From positions 1 to 15,314 of the forward strand of contig USNR01000032.1 of the NCBI GenBank assembly GCA_900556135.1: a DNA stretch of 15,314 bases, read 5' to 3'. The notes below the pieces were generated by a model. The model was not told the DNA's origin. It searched no databases and saw only the letters and a program-made list of their open reading frames with translations. The translations under genes were made by a program, and so were the position numbers. Of this stretch, positions 1 to 7,927 are shown piece by piece. Each line of letters opens with the position of its first letter. Positions within the stretch are counted from its first letter, which is position 1. The stretch comes from an uncultured Clostridium sp. Lineage in GTDB: Bacteria > Bacillota > Clostridia > TANB77 > CAG-508.

Positions 1-36
1 AACGACGTGGAGGTTCAAGTCCTCTCATCCGCACCA
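1..36 (+). tRNA. 3' part of a tRNA, probably tRNA-Leu (partial)
   Basis: The window opens inside a tRNA. GGAGG-TTCAAGT-CCTCT (9-25) forms the T arm with its conserved TTCAAGT loop. CATCCGC (26-32) would be the 3' acceptor strand, followed by discriminator A and an encoded CCA ending at 36. The preceding ACGACGT resembles the end of the long variable arm of bacterial tRNA-Leu, and the A discriminator fits Leu. The anticodon lies outside the window, so the identity is an inference; Ser and Tyr are the other long-arm options. Encoded CCA is common in Bacillota. Confidence 0.78.
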
Positions 37-41
37 ATGAC

Positions 42-65
42 GTATCTGTTCGAACTAACAGATAC
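42..65 (+). repeat. Perfect 9-bp inverted repeat just after the tRNA
   Basis: GTATCTGTT (42-50) and AACAGATAC (57-65) are exact reverse complements around a 6-nt loop. No T-run follows, so by itself it is not a classic terminator. It could mark the tRNA 3' trailer for processing or act together with the terminator hairpin that starts a few bases later. Confidence 0.6.
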
Positions 66-68
66 ATT

Positions 69-103
69 AAAAATCATTCAAGTAGTTGGATGATTTTTTC
101 TTT
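69..103 (+). terminator. Rho-independent terminator of the tRNA transcript
   Basis: AAAATCATTC (70-79) pairs with GGATGATTTT (88-97), a 10-bp stem with one G-U pair and an 8-nt loop, followed by TTCTTT. It lies between the tRNA and the TetR-type gene and separates their transcription. Confidence 0.75.
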
Positions 104-126
104 GCAAAAAAAAATTATTTTATTAT

Positions 127-155
127 TTGACATTTATTTTTTTTAAATGTATAAT
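127..155 (+). promoter_or_regulatory. Consensus sigma-A promoter of the TetR-type gene
   Basis: TTGACA (127-132) and TATAAT (150-155) match the housekeeping consensus exactly with an ideal 17-bp spacer. The start codon is at 175, so the leader is short. A TTG that could be read as an upstream start for the gene is in fact the first three bases of this -35 box. Confidence 0.88.
130..150. promoter_or_regulatory. Candidate TetR-type operator (autoregulation)
   Basis: ACATTTA (130-136) and TAAATGT (144-150) are perfect inverted repeats separated by seven T residues. The dyad spans the spacer and overlaps the last bases of the -35 box and the first base of the -10 box, so a bound dimer would block RNA polymerase. 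TetR-family dimers typically bind dyads of this size beside their own gene. Binding is inferred; in such AT-rich DNA a 7-bp dyad can arise by chance. Confidence 0.45.
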
Positions 156-174
156 TATTTCAGGAGGAATAGTA

Positions 175-783
175 ATGAAAAATGATGAAATAAGAAAACC
201 TATACAAAAAAGATCAATTGAAAAAAAAGAAAAAATCATAAAATCAGGATTTGAATTAATATGTAAAAAAGGATTTTATAATACAAATACTGCTGAAATA
301 GCAAAATATGCAGGGGTTTCTACAGGAATTATTTATCAATATTTTAAGGATAAACATGATATTCTTATTGAAGCTTTAAAAAAATATGCAGATACTATTT
401 TCTATCCAATCCTTAATATTCCAACTGAAAATATCAATAAAGAAAATTTTTCTATATTTATAAAGCAGATGATAAATGATTATATTCAAAATCACAAACT
501 CTCTCAATCTGCACATGAAGAAATTACAGCAATGACACATTTAGATCAAGATGTTGCCTACTATTTCCATAAAAGAGAAATGGAAATAACACAAAAAATT
601 TGTAATCTGTTGATAGAAAATGGATTTCATTCCATTAACTTAATGGAAAAATCGCATCTTGCTTTAGGACTACTGGATAACTTATGCCATGAAATAGTCT
701 ATCATCAACATGAATCGCTTGATTATACTGCAATGACTGATATATGTATTAATGCAGTTGTTAATATACTAAACCACACATAA
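175..783 (+). CDS. TetR/AcrR-family transcriptional regulator
   Basis: A 202-residue protein of typical TetR-family length. Residues about 17-65 form the DNA-binding domain, with the family pattern of an acidic/basic helix, GF-N-T-AEIAK-AGVS (helix-turn-helix) and GIIYQYFKDKHDIL. The rest is a helical ligand-binding and dimerisation domain without a recognisable ligand signature. I chose ATG 175 because AGGAGGA (162-168) sits 6 nt before it; starting further upstream would place the start inside the promoter. It is monocistronic and convergent with the acetyltransferase gene. No target gene is divergent from it, so besides probable self-regulation its targets are unknown. Efflux or stress genes are usual for the family. 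Confidence 0.9.
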   Translation: MKNDEIRKPIQKRSIEKKEKIIKSGFELICKKGFYNTNTAEIAKYAGVSTGIIYQYFKDKHDILIEALKKYADTIFYPILNIPTENINKENFSIFIKQMINDYIQNHKLSQSAHEEITAMTHLDQDVAYYFHKREMEITQKICNLLIENGFHSINLMEKSHLALGLLDNLCHEIVYHQHESLDYTAMTDICINAVVNILNHT

Positions 784-826
784 GTTTCTTATTTTTCTTT
801 CAATCTATATGTGGTTTAATTTTTTA
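771..826 (+). terminator. Probable terminator after the TetR-type gene
   Basis: AAACCACA (771-778, overlapping the last codons of the gene) pairs with TGTGGTTT (810-817), followed by AATTTTTT. The loop is long (31 nt), which makes it weaker than usual. It lies between two convergent genes, but only the + direction has a T-run. Confidence 0.5.
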
Positions 827-1402
827 TTTTATATTTTTGTTTCTAATATAATCTCCTTCAAATTCACTTTCAAGTATATCCATATGTAATTTGTCATAAT
901 ATTTTCCATTTAAAAATATTGCTTCTCTACTTCTTCCAGTATCTTTAAATCCACATTTCAAATAACATTTGTGTGCTCTTTCATTTATATCTAAGAGATC
1001 TAATCTTATGCTATGTAAATTCAGATATCTAAATCCGAATTCCAATAATAGCCTTATAGCTTCTGTTCCATATCCGTTTCCTCTATAATCTTCATCTCCA
1101 ATAAATATTCCAAGAACAGCACTTCTTCCAATATAATCAATATGTTCTAATCCTATGGTCCCTATAAGCTTATCTTCCTTAAAATCTATAATATCAAAAT
1201 TTCTCTTGCTGTCATTTTCTTTTACTGAATTTTCTAGCCATTCCTTTTCTCCATTCAAAGTAACGATTTTTCCACTTCTACCAACATAATCTGTTACTTG
1301 AAAATCATTCATCCATTCTGTAAATTTCACTATCTCTTCATCAGATATACCTTTAGGCGATAAACAAATTCTATCTCCTACTAACTTCTTAAAATATTGC
1401 AT
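824..1402 (-). CDS. GNAT-family N-acetyltransferase (RimJ/RimL-like)
   Basis: A 192-residue protein with the single GNAT domain of the RimJ/RimL/SpeG type. The acetyl-CoA-binding motif is RGNGYGTEA (107-115), preceded by the beta-4 strand AVLGIFIGDEDY. ERAHKCYLKCGF (141-152) matches the family's N-x-x-A-x-x-x-Y-x-x-x-GF region. It would transfer acetyl from acetyl-CoA to an amino group of a protein N-terminus, polyamine or small molecule; the substrate cannot be read from sequence. AAGGAGG lies 8 nt before ATG 1402. It is last in the long minus-strand operon and starts 1 nt after the stop of a short Nudix-like ORF, so it may be translationally coupled to it. Confidence 0.88.
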   Translation of the reverse strand: MQYFKKLVGDRICLSPKGISDEEIVKFTEWMNDFQVTDYVGRSGKIVTLNGEKEWLENSVKENDSKRNFDIIDFKEDKLIGTIGLEHIDYIGRSAVLGIFIGDEDYRGNGYGTEAIRLLLEFGFRYLNLHSIRLDLLDINERAHKCYLKCGFKDTGRSREAIFLNGKYYDKLHMDILESEFEGDYIRNKNIK

Positions 1403-1403
1403 A

Positions 1404-1469
1404 CTAACAACCTCCTTTATTATCTTTTAAAATCATTACACCAATTCCAACTCTAACAACATTATTCAT
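1404..1469 (-). pseudogene. N-terminal remnant of a Nudix hydrolase (21 codons)
   Basis: A short ORF starting at ATG 1469 with a very good ribosome site (GGGGAGG, 8 nt upstream) and ending in TAG at 1404. It encodes MNNVVRVGIGVMILKDNK and then three residues specified by the next gene's ribosome site (GGC). The first 18 residues look like the first beta strand of Nudix pyrophosphatases, whose members often begin with an RVGVGV-ILK-x-GKVLL pattern. The Nudix box itself is absent. The simplest reading is a deletion that removed the rest of the gene and fused its start to the leader of the acetyltransferase gene. A small leader peptide coupled to that gene is the alternative. The family assignment is from memory of the motif. 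Confidence 0.5.
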
Positions 1470-1512
1470 TAAACTATCCTCCCCAATTACTATTTTTTCC
1501 AATTTTGTTTTA

Positions 1513-1734
1513 TTAATAATTAAATAGATTTCCATGTCCACTATGGTCATTTATAACCGTAACGTATCCATTCTGTGTTAAATATTCCATAAATTCATAA
1601 TAACGTTCTTTATGCTCTGCCATGCCATGTGATATTTGAAAAATTCCTTTTATTTCGTCTTTTGGCTCAAACACGGTAATGTCTAAATCTAAACCATCAC
1701 ATTCCGATTTTACAGTAAACATTTTCTTGTCCAC
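1513..1734 (-). pseudogene. Truncated alpha/beta hydrolase (monoacylglycerol-lipase-like), N-terminal fragment
   Basis: A 73-residue ORF with GTG start at 1734 and AAAGGAGA 7 nt upstream. It shows the N-terminal hallmark of lysophospholipase/monoacylglycerol-lipase-type hydrolases: strand GIFQISHGMAEH (30-41, with the HG oxyanion element) and YYEFMEYLTQNGYVTVINDHSGHG (the family's DHRGHG with Arg replaced by Ser). Full-length relatives have roughly 250-310 residues. Here the nucleophile elbow GHSMG and the Asp/His of the triad are missing, so it cannot be catalytic. After GHG the sequence departs to NLFNY and a stop, as expected of a deletion junction. It follows queH in the operon. Confidence 0.75.
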
Positions 1735-1788
1735 TTAAATATCTCCTTTCAAATATCTATTTATACTTATATCATTTTTTATAATCTT

Positions 1789-2346
1789 TCACTCCATTGC
1801 TTTATCTTTCTTAATCTGCTTACTATATCTATCTTCTTCGCTGAATATGCATCCACAATATTTTTGCATATATAGTCCTAAGTCGTGAGCCTTTTGATGT
1901 CCTTCCCAGAAGCCGACCCTAAAGTCTCTATATAAAAATTCAATTTCAAATTCCTTGCTATACTTCTCCATTAGCTGTTTTATAAAATCGTGTTTTTGAT
2001 ATATACTATAAAGCAAAGTAGTAGTTACTGCGTCGTATCCATGTTCTTTTGCATATTCAAATGTTTTTTTAAGCCTAACCGGATAGCAGTAATTAACACA
2101 TCTTGCATTTAGATTTTTTACTGCTTCTTTACAAAATTCATCTAATCCATATTCCTCTTCAAATATAACTTGTACATTTATACTTTTCGTATATTCTTTT
2201 AAACAATCTCTACGTGCTTTATATTCCATATATGGGTGAATATTTGGATTGTACCAGTATATAGTTGGCTCTATACCTTCTTTTCTTAAAGTATCTATGC
2301 AGTACACACTACATGGTGCACAGCAAGCATGCATTAAAAGTTTCAT
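1789..2346 (-). CDS. queH: Epoxyqueuosine reductase QueH
   Basis: QueH (formerly DUF208) reduces epoxyqueuosine to queuosine in tRNA, the last step of Q synthesis, replacing the unrelated B12-dependent QueG. The family motifs are present: MHACCAPC at 5-12, CVNYCYPVRL at 83-92, QKHDFIKQ at 117-124, FRVGFWEGHQKAHDLGLYMQ at 142-161 and YCGCIFSEEDRY at 163-174. The Cys pairs (8/9, 83/87, 164/166) are those expected for cluster binding and catalysis. I start at ATG 2346, which has GGAGGAAGGGG just upstream (185 residues); a GTG 36 nt earlier lacks a good ribosome site. It follows the PMT-like gene with a 44-nt gap. No other Q genes are visible. Confidence 0.93.
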   Translation of the reverse strand: MKLLMHACCAPCSVYCIDTLRKEGIEPTIYWYNPNIHPYMEYKARRDCLKEYTKSINVQVIFEEEYGLDEFCKEAVKNLNARCVNYCYPVRLKKTFEYAKEHGYDAVTTTLLYSIYQKHDFIKQLMEKYSKEFEIEFLYRDFRVGFWEGHQKAHDLGLYMQKYCGCIFSEEDRYSKQIKKDKAME

Positions 2347-2390
2347 TTTTACCCCTTCCTCCAGTTTAATTATTTTTTTCACTTTCCAAT

Positions 2391-4040
2391 CTACTTTTCC
2401 TTATTTTCTAGTACTATAAATTTTTCAAATTCAGTTACTTTCCAATCAGAATAATCTATATCAAGATTATTCTCTTTAGAAAGTAAATAGACTGTTCCAT
2501 TTTCGTGTTCTATATTTTCTGGCAAATAAAAATTGTATTTTCCAAACGACTTTACATTGTCAAAACTTTTATTTCCATTAAACTTCTCCATTGTTGTACA
2601 AAATTCATTTGGGTTTGTTCCTTCATAGAACAAAAAATATATATATGGTTCTTTAAACGCATACTGCACATATATTTTATTTACATCTAAGTTGCTAATA
2701 TATTCTATTGGTTCTTCTATTTTATCCATAAAAACGTAATAGTTATCAAAATTAAGCTTTGAATAGTCTTTTACAAAAAAACAAAATGAAACAATATAAA
2801 TAATTGTAATTAATAGAGATACTTTTCTCGCATTGCAAACAATTTCATATATTCCTACTATTGTGTAAAAAACTATTGGAATCATTATTATATTTATTCT
2901 ATTTATATTAGGCTCTACTGCTAACAATAGTAAAACTGCAGCTGCGAACCATAAATTAATAATATTTACATAAATATAATTTTTAGACTTTTTCTTGGTA
3001 AAGCTGTTAAATACTCCAATTATCATTAACGGTAATGAAAAAATGTATGTTATTCCATATGGTGACAAACTATTCCAGCCTGATCCATCTGTTTGAAAAA
3101 TTAATATTTTTATCGATTCCACAAAATTATTAAAGCTTTTATTTATAAAATCTGATGAAAATACTGATGACAGTTCTTCATATCTGTTAGTTGTCATTCT
3201 AGGAATTGTAAAGTACAATATTTTTAGTTGTGGTAAACCAAATGTATTTATTATTACATATAAAATTATAGGTAAAGATACTATAGAAACTATAGCAAAA
3301 CTAATAAGTGCATTTTTCCATTCTATTTCCTTTTTATATAATAAATATATAAGTAATGGTATCACAAATAATGGTAAAAAGAAATATGATGTTCCATACG
3401 CATATGCACAAAGTCCTAAAAATCCAAAACCAATGTATAACTTATACATTTTTCTTTGTTGTAATGCCCTAATTATAAAAAATATTGCTATTAATACTAA
3501 ATCTGGAAATACATTTGATTCAAGTCCCCATCTACTCTTCATTATATGCCATGGGCAAATTGCAAAAAAAGCTAGTCCAATTATAGCAAGTTTTTTATTA
3601 CTAATCATTTCCAGCAATTTATACATTACTATTAATGATATACATCCCAATATAGCCATTGGTAATCTAGTACTTAAAACCGACAGTCCAAATAGTTTTA
3701 CAAATGGAATTATCATATATGTGTAAAGTGCATTTTGTCCGCTTCCCCACGATAACAAAAATACTGGCATAGAATTACCATTTCTGTCAATTCCATAATT
3801 TGCAATAGAATATGCTTCATAGCCTGATGATGCCTCATCACAGTTTAAACCATTTGGTTGATTTTGTATGTCTACTAGTCTTACTAACATTCCAACCATT
3901 AATATGCTATAAATTATAATAATATATTTATTTTCTTTTATTATACTCTTTAAATTCTTATCTTTTATATTTAATTCTTTCTTCAATAATACAAATGGTA
4001 AAATTACACATACTATTATTGCAATAATGTTATAAATCAT
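2391..4040 (-). CDS. Polytopic GT-C glycosyltransferase, PMT/ArnT-like (GT39/GT83 type)
   Basis: A 549-residue membrane protein with about a dozen hydrophobic segments up to residue ~425 and an extracytoplasmic C-terminal part of about 120 residues. The first large outer loop holds NCDEASSGYEAYSI (66-79). Its Asp-Glu pair corresponds to the acidic catalytic site of PMT/ArnT-type enzymes, which move a sugar from polyprenyl phosphate to an acceptor outside the membrane. SRWGLESN (~168-175) and AYAYGTSYFFLPL (~212-224) also look like this family. With the GtrB-like enzyme of the same operon as donor maker, the acceptor could be a wall polymer, lipid or secreted protein; the sequence does not say which. 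The ribosome site is weak (AGAAGGA almost abutting ATG 4040), so translation may depend on coupling. Confidence 0.8.
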   Translation of the reverse strand: MIYNIIAIIVCVILPFVLLKKELNIKDKNLKSIIKENKYIIIIYSILMVGMLVRLVDIQNQPNGLNCDEASSGYEAYSIANYGIDRNGNSMPVFLLSWGSGQNALYTYMIIPFVKLFGLSVLSTRLPMAILGCISLIVMYKLLEMISNKKLAIIGLAFFAICPWHIMKSRWGLESNVFPDLVLIAIFFIIRALQQRKMYKLYIGFGFLGLCAYAYGTSYFFLPLFVIPLLIYLLYKKEIEWKNALISFAIVSIVSLPIILYVIINTFGLPQLKILYFTIPRMTTNRYEELSSVFSSDFINKSFNNFVESIKILIFQTDGSGWNSLSPYGITYIFSLPLMIIGVFNSFTKKKSKNYIYVNIINLWFAAAVLLLLAVEPNINRINIIMIPIVFYTIVGIYEIVCNARKVSLLITIIYIVSFCFFVKDYSKLNFDNYYVFMDKIEEPIEYISNLDVNKIYVQYAFKEPYIYFLFYEGTNPNEFCTTMEKFNGNKSFDNVKSFGKYNFYLPENIEHENGTVYLLSKENNLDIDYSDWKVTEFEKFIVLENKEK

Positions 4041-4056
4041 TTCCTTCTCTCTTTCT

Positions 4057-5566
4057 TTAGTATGAATACACGCTTATGTAAAATTTATCTCCTATGCATA
4101 CATATCCTTTTTCATTATTTTTTAACTGTAAATACTCTTCAGCTTCTTTTGACTTTTCTGTTATTAACTTTGACTGCAGTTTATTATCCAAATATAAGTT
4201 TATAGCTCTATCTGAAAATTCCGAAGAACGTACTACCGAACCGAGTGAATGGATTTTTGGGTAGTCCATTATAATATTGTTTTTCTTGTTGGTTTAAATA
4301 TAACACTTTTACAATTTCTTTTATTTCTGTTTTGTTCTCACATTCATACTTATATATAGTTTCTTTTATATCCTGCATTTCATGTTGTTCCAACAAATTC
4401 ATTTTCTTTTGAGCTATCATTAAATTCTCATAATTAATGATATTTACAAGTATATACACACCAACAAATGAAATTACTATATATTTTATAAGTTTCCATG
4501 AACCTGTAAATATATCACTTTCAATATACAAAAATAGAAATATTATCCCTAGTGTTGCCCCAATTGATAGTCTTGTCCTTCCTCCCATAAAGCTTGAAGA
4601 CGAAATAATATTTAATACAAAACTACTAATTATTGATATTATTAAAACAAGAAAATATTTATATATGAAGGAGTCTTCCTTTTTAGTAACTATAGCATAC
4701 ACCACAATAATAATAGTTATGGCAAATATAAAATATATAAACAAACTTTCAGGAAATAGATTGCACGAATTCTTCAATACTTCAAAACAATTATAAAATA
4801 TTATTTTGATGTTTCTTAATATTATTAATCCATTTATCTTTACTCTATCTTGATTCAAACTAAATATATATCCTGCTAACTTTATCACTATAAAATTAAT
4901 TAGTAGAACAACAATTGTAATTACTCCACCTTTTAGTAAATCTATCAAGATTTGTTTTACATTATTTTTATTTTTTAATATTGAAAACAAAAACAGCATC
5001 GCAAAAAACATACACATACTCGATTGATAGCAAAGTATTGCTAAGCAAGACAATATTATACTTTTAAGGAAACCTCCTTTTTGATTATCATTGCATAACA
5101 CATAAGCTGAAATTATAAACAATAATTCACTTAATGCAATAAATGGTGCCTCTGCAAAATTCAGGCAATCAATATACATAAAATTAAAAATCAAGCAAAA
5201 TGATATGCCAGTTATTAATATCTCTTGTTTCAAATTTTCTATATTTTTATACTTCTTTATAACTTTTCTTAAAAAAATTACTGAAACATTAGAAACCACT
5301 AATGCCATAAATAAAGTAAGTACAACATATGCATTAATTGATATATTAATTTTATCCATCAATACATTGAATAGTGCAATAAATGGCCTACCATCTTTCA
5401 GGTTATAATTCAGTGCATAGTTTGAATATCCTAATGCTTCTATATTATATGTATCACCTGCATAATGTCCAAATAAAAATGGAGTAAATATTAAACAAGT
5501 TAAACATAAACAAATTATAAATATTATTTTTTCTTTCTTATTAAATAGCTTTTCCTTTTCAGACAT
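4057..5566 (-). pseudogene. GtrII-like membrane glucosyltransferase, interrupted by a frameshift
   Basis: The frame from ATG 5566 encodes 452 residues of a polytopic protein. Its N-terminal outer loop, GDTYNIEALGYSNYALNYNL followed by KDGRPF (58-63), is characteristic of GtrII-type O-antigen glucosyltransferases (Glucos_trans_II). Reading stops at 4208 after FTRFGSTFFGIFR. A 1-nt shift opens a frame that continues, without a ribosome site of its own, to a stop at 4057 (about 65 more residues, ending GDKFYISVYSY). The original protein was therefore probably about 500 residues. The shift lies between 4208 and about 4298, where both frames are open. The short run CCCAAAAATCC (near 4255-4265) is one candidate site. 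The main hydrophobic domain is intact, so the short form may still work. It precedes the PMT-like gene in the operon. Confidence 0.7.
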
Positions 5567-5681
5567 TTTTTCTCCATCTCTTTGTTTCTAACTTTTTTAT
5601 TATTCTCTGTAAATTTTAAGTATATGCTAATATTTTACTTTACATACTTTTTCTACACTTCCATTTACTTTATTATACATC

Positions 5682-6621
5682 TTATCCAATTTTTTTGTTT
5701 TTAAACATTACTTTTGAAAATACTCTCTCTCTTATAACATCTATAGCCAACGATACTGCATAAATTAAAATTGCCAATATTACTGTATATATTACAAAAT
5801 AGTTTGTATAATACATTTCCTTAATATATAAAGCTTTCTTTATTACATATTTTCTTATATAGACATTATCATGTATAGCATAAATTCCTAATGTATATTG
5901 GGCTATTTGATTAATAGTTTTATTTTGTTTAATTTTAAGTGTATTAAAATACAAAAGAGTAAATATAGCACAAACTAAGTTCATTATACTTATTAGTTCC
6001 AATCCTTTGTCTATAAAAATTAGTACTGAATATATTAGAATAACAAACATAAGATTTATATACTTATTGTCCATAATATTTTTCAAGTGCTTATCTACAT
6101 ATATACCGCACACATAAACACATGGGAACCATAATATATACATGTTATTTACATGTGGATTTTCTAAAAGTATACATGCGACTATCAATCCAACAATTAT
6201 CTGTATAAAAATATGTACTTTTTTTACAAATAATTTTAATAATGGACTAATTGCATATGTTATTATATATCCGATTAATAAACCAATATTGTTTTAAACT
6301 TTCCCATATAGCTTTCCAGTTTATATTTTTTTCAAATATAAACATGAAAATTGTAGAATAGAAAACCGATTCCATAACGATTTTTATAATTTTTTTTACA
6401 TTCCATTTTGATCTATATGAAAAGAAACCCATTATTAACATAAAACAGTTTACTGCAACTTTCGCAAATCCGCCTAATATTTCTGCAATCTTAAAGTTAT
6501 CCCCCACTAAGTAATTTAGGGAATTATGATATACTAAATGATGAAATATAATACTAAATATTAATACAATTCTTAATAATTCTATATTTGATTCCCTTTC
6601 TCTAACATTTGTTTCATTCAT
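5682..6621 (-). pseudogene. Acyltransferase family 3 membrane protein, frameshifted
   Basis: AT3 (OafA/WecH/OatA-type) proteins have about ten membrane segments and transfer acyl groups to surface sugars. The part from ATG 6621 has the family start SNIELLRIVLIFSIIFHH, with the R-x10-H motif (R17, H28), then FAKVAVNCFMLIMGFF. The frame ends at 6247 soon after LKQYWFIN. Shifting by 1 nt at about 6273-6280 (ATTAATCGG) restores IGYIITYAISPLL, the expected AT3 continuation, and reads on through WFPCVYVCGIYVDK and YTLGIYAIHDN to the stop at 5682. The repaired protein has about 311 residues, normal for the family. The second part has no plausible start of its own. One extra base explains everything; whether it is a real mutation or an assembly error cannot be told here. 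Confidence 0.82.
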
Positions 6622-6634
6622 TATTATTTATTCC

Positions 6635-7909
6635 TTATCTCTCTATATACGTTAATGTGCTTATTAGAAAAGTAAACATTGTAACAGATAATATCTTATA
6701 TGTCATCCAAGGATGCTCCGCTGAATGATTGCTTATTGCACAATACCATAAAAACGGATATATCATAATAACCAAAAGTGGAATTAGATTTTTAATTTTT
6801 ACCTTTTTATTTCTTGCAAACAATAACAATATAATCCAAACAGTTATATAAATTATTAACATTGCAACAACAATTGAGTTAAAATAGGTTTCAACATTAA
6901 CTTTTATAACGTCTAATCTATTTACTTTTGGACTTCCACTTATGTTTAATCTATATTCTAACTGTCCCACTGCCACATCTATTACACTTCTGTCAATAAC
7001 CAAACCTGCAATAATCCATTTACATACATAAAATAAACTATATGACAATGCCCATATCGTACTGTATTTTAAAATATTCATCAGTCTTCTTTTTATATTC
7101 GTTGTATTCTTCTGCATTTCCAATAATTCTATTACAATTAAAGGAAACGCTAATGTTATTAATGGATATGTTAGTAGGTCCATAAATGAAGTTATTGTTC
7201 CAATTATCACAAACATATATGGCAAAAAGCTTTTAAACCTTACATTTTCATAAAATTCCAATATAATTATTATTGAAAGTAGCATAATTATCATTACAGG
7301 TGTAAATTGTATTGTCATTGGTATAACACAGAAATTTATAAGGATTACTGAAATTGCAAATGCAAATGAATACTTGACGTGTGTTTTTTTCCCTATTAAA
7401 TAAAAGGCTAACAAAAATAAACAAAACATGAAAATCATATTTATATATCTTATTTCCTGTAAATTAAAAATCATTAAAAGTGGCCTAACTATTGTCTCTA
7501 TTCCAAACCAATATCTTGAATAATCATAGTTCGCCTCATTTTCTTCATTTAGGGCTTCTCCTAAATTACTAATCTGACTATATTCTGGACCTATTCTATA
7601 ATGAATATTTAACAAAGCTCTTTTTTGTATACTTATTTCCTGGTCTTTTCCCTTATCCAATGCCACATTTAATATAATTGCATCCGTAAAATTATCTAAT
7701 GCCGCTACATTGTATAATATCTTGCTTGTCCCATAAAATGGCCTATAATACGTTGTTTCATTTTTTAATTGTATATATGATTCATATATTCTTTCTCTTA
7801 TTATAGTATTGTTCAAGCTATAAGAAATCTGCAAAAGTCCCCAACACATAAATAACATAAGAAAAAATAGCAATATTCCATTAAAGATCCTTTTTATATA
7901 CAAATTCAT
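6635..7909 (-). CDS. Polytopic membrane protein of unknown function in the glycan cassette
   Basis: A 424-residue protein that I do not recognise as a named family. A first membrane segment (about 13-29) is followed by an outer loop of some 120 residues with YYRPFYG (54-60) and NYDYSRYWFG (127-136), and then by about eight further segments. A late loop holds NHSAEHPWMTYK (~393-404). A large first outer loop followed by a bundle of helices resembles the GT-C fold, but the usual acidic pair is not clear, so a glycosyltransferase role is only a guess. Another possibility is a flippase or polymer-handling protein. AAAAAGGGG precedes ATG 7909. It starts 18 nt after ruvB and ends 13 nt before the acyltransferase, so it belongs to the same transcript. 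Confidence 0.7.
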   Translation of the reverse strand: MNLYIKRIFNGILLFFLMLFMCWGLLQISYSLNNTIIRERIYESYIQLKNETTYYRPFYGTSKILYNVAALDNFTDAIILNVALDKGKDQEISIQKRALLNIHYRIGPEYSQISNLGEALNEENEANYDYSRYWFGIETIVRPLLMIFNLQEIRYINMIFMFCLFLLAFYLIGKKTHVKYSFAFAISVILINFCVIPMTIQFTPVMIIMLLSIIIILEFYENVRFKSFLPYMFVIIGTITSFMDLLTYPLITLAFPLIVIELLEMQKNTTNIKRRLMNILKYSTIWALSYSLFYVCKWIIAGLVIDRSVIDVAVGQLEYRLNISGSPKVNRLDVIKVNVETYFNSIVVAMLIIYITVWIILLLFARNKKVKIKNLIPLLVIMIYPFLWYCAISNHSAEHPWMTYKILSVTMFTFLISTLTYIER

Positions 7910-7927
7910 TTGTTTTCCCCTTTTTTA

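Noticed and set aside
1..36. tRNA 3' end as an integration site (att) for a mobile element
   Set aside because: I saw no second copy of the tRNA 3' end in the window and no integrase gene; the adjacent TetR-type gene alone is no evidence for an element.
48..55. GTTCGAAC palindrome as an SOS (LexA) box
   Set aside because: The Gram-positive LexA site needs GAAC-N4-GTTC; here the halves abut in the opposite order, and the palindrome is part of the hairpin after the tRNA.
5627..5680. A 17-codon ORF (MYNKVNGSVEKVCKVKY) on the minus strand, starting 1 nt after the acyltransferase stop
   Set aside because: It has no real ribosome site and no recognisable similarity; short open frames are expected by chance in a 115-nt AT-rich gap.
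5567..5681. An internal promoter before the GtrII-like gene
   Set aside because: Several AT-rich hexamers occur but no -35/-10 pair with acceptable spacing and match stood out.
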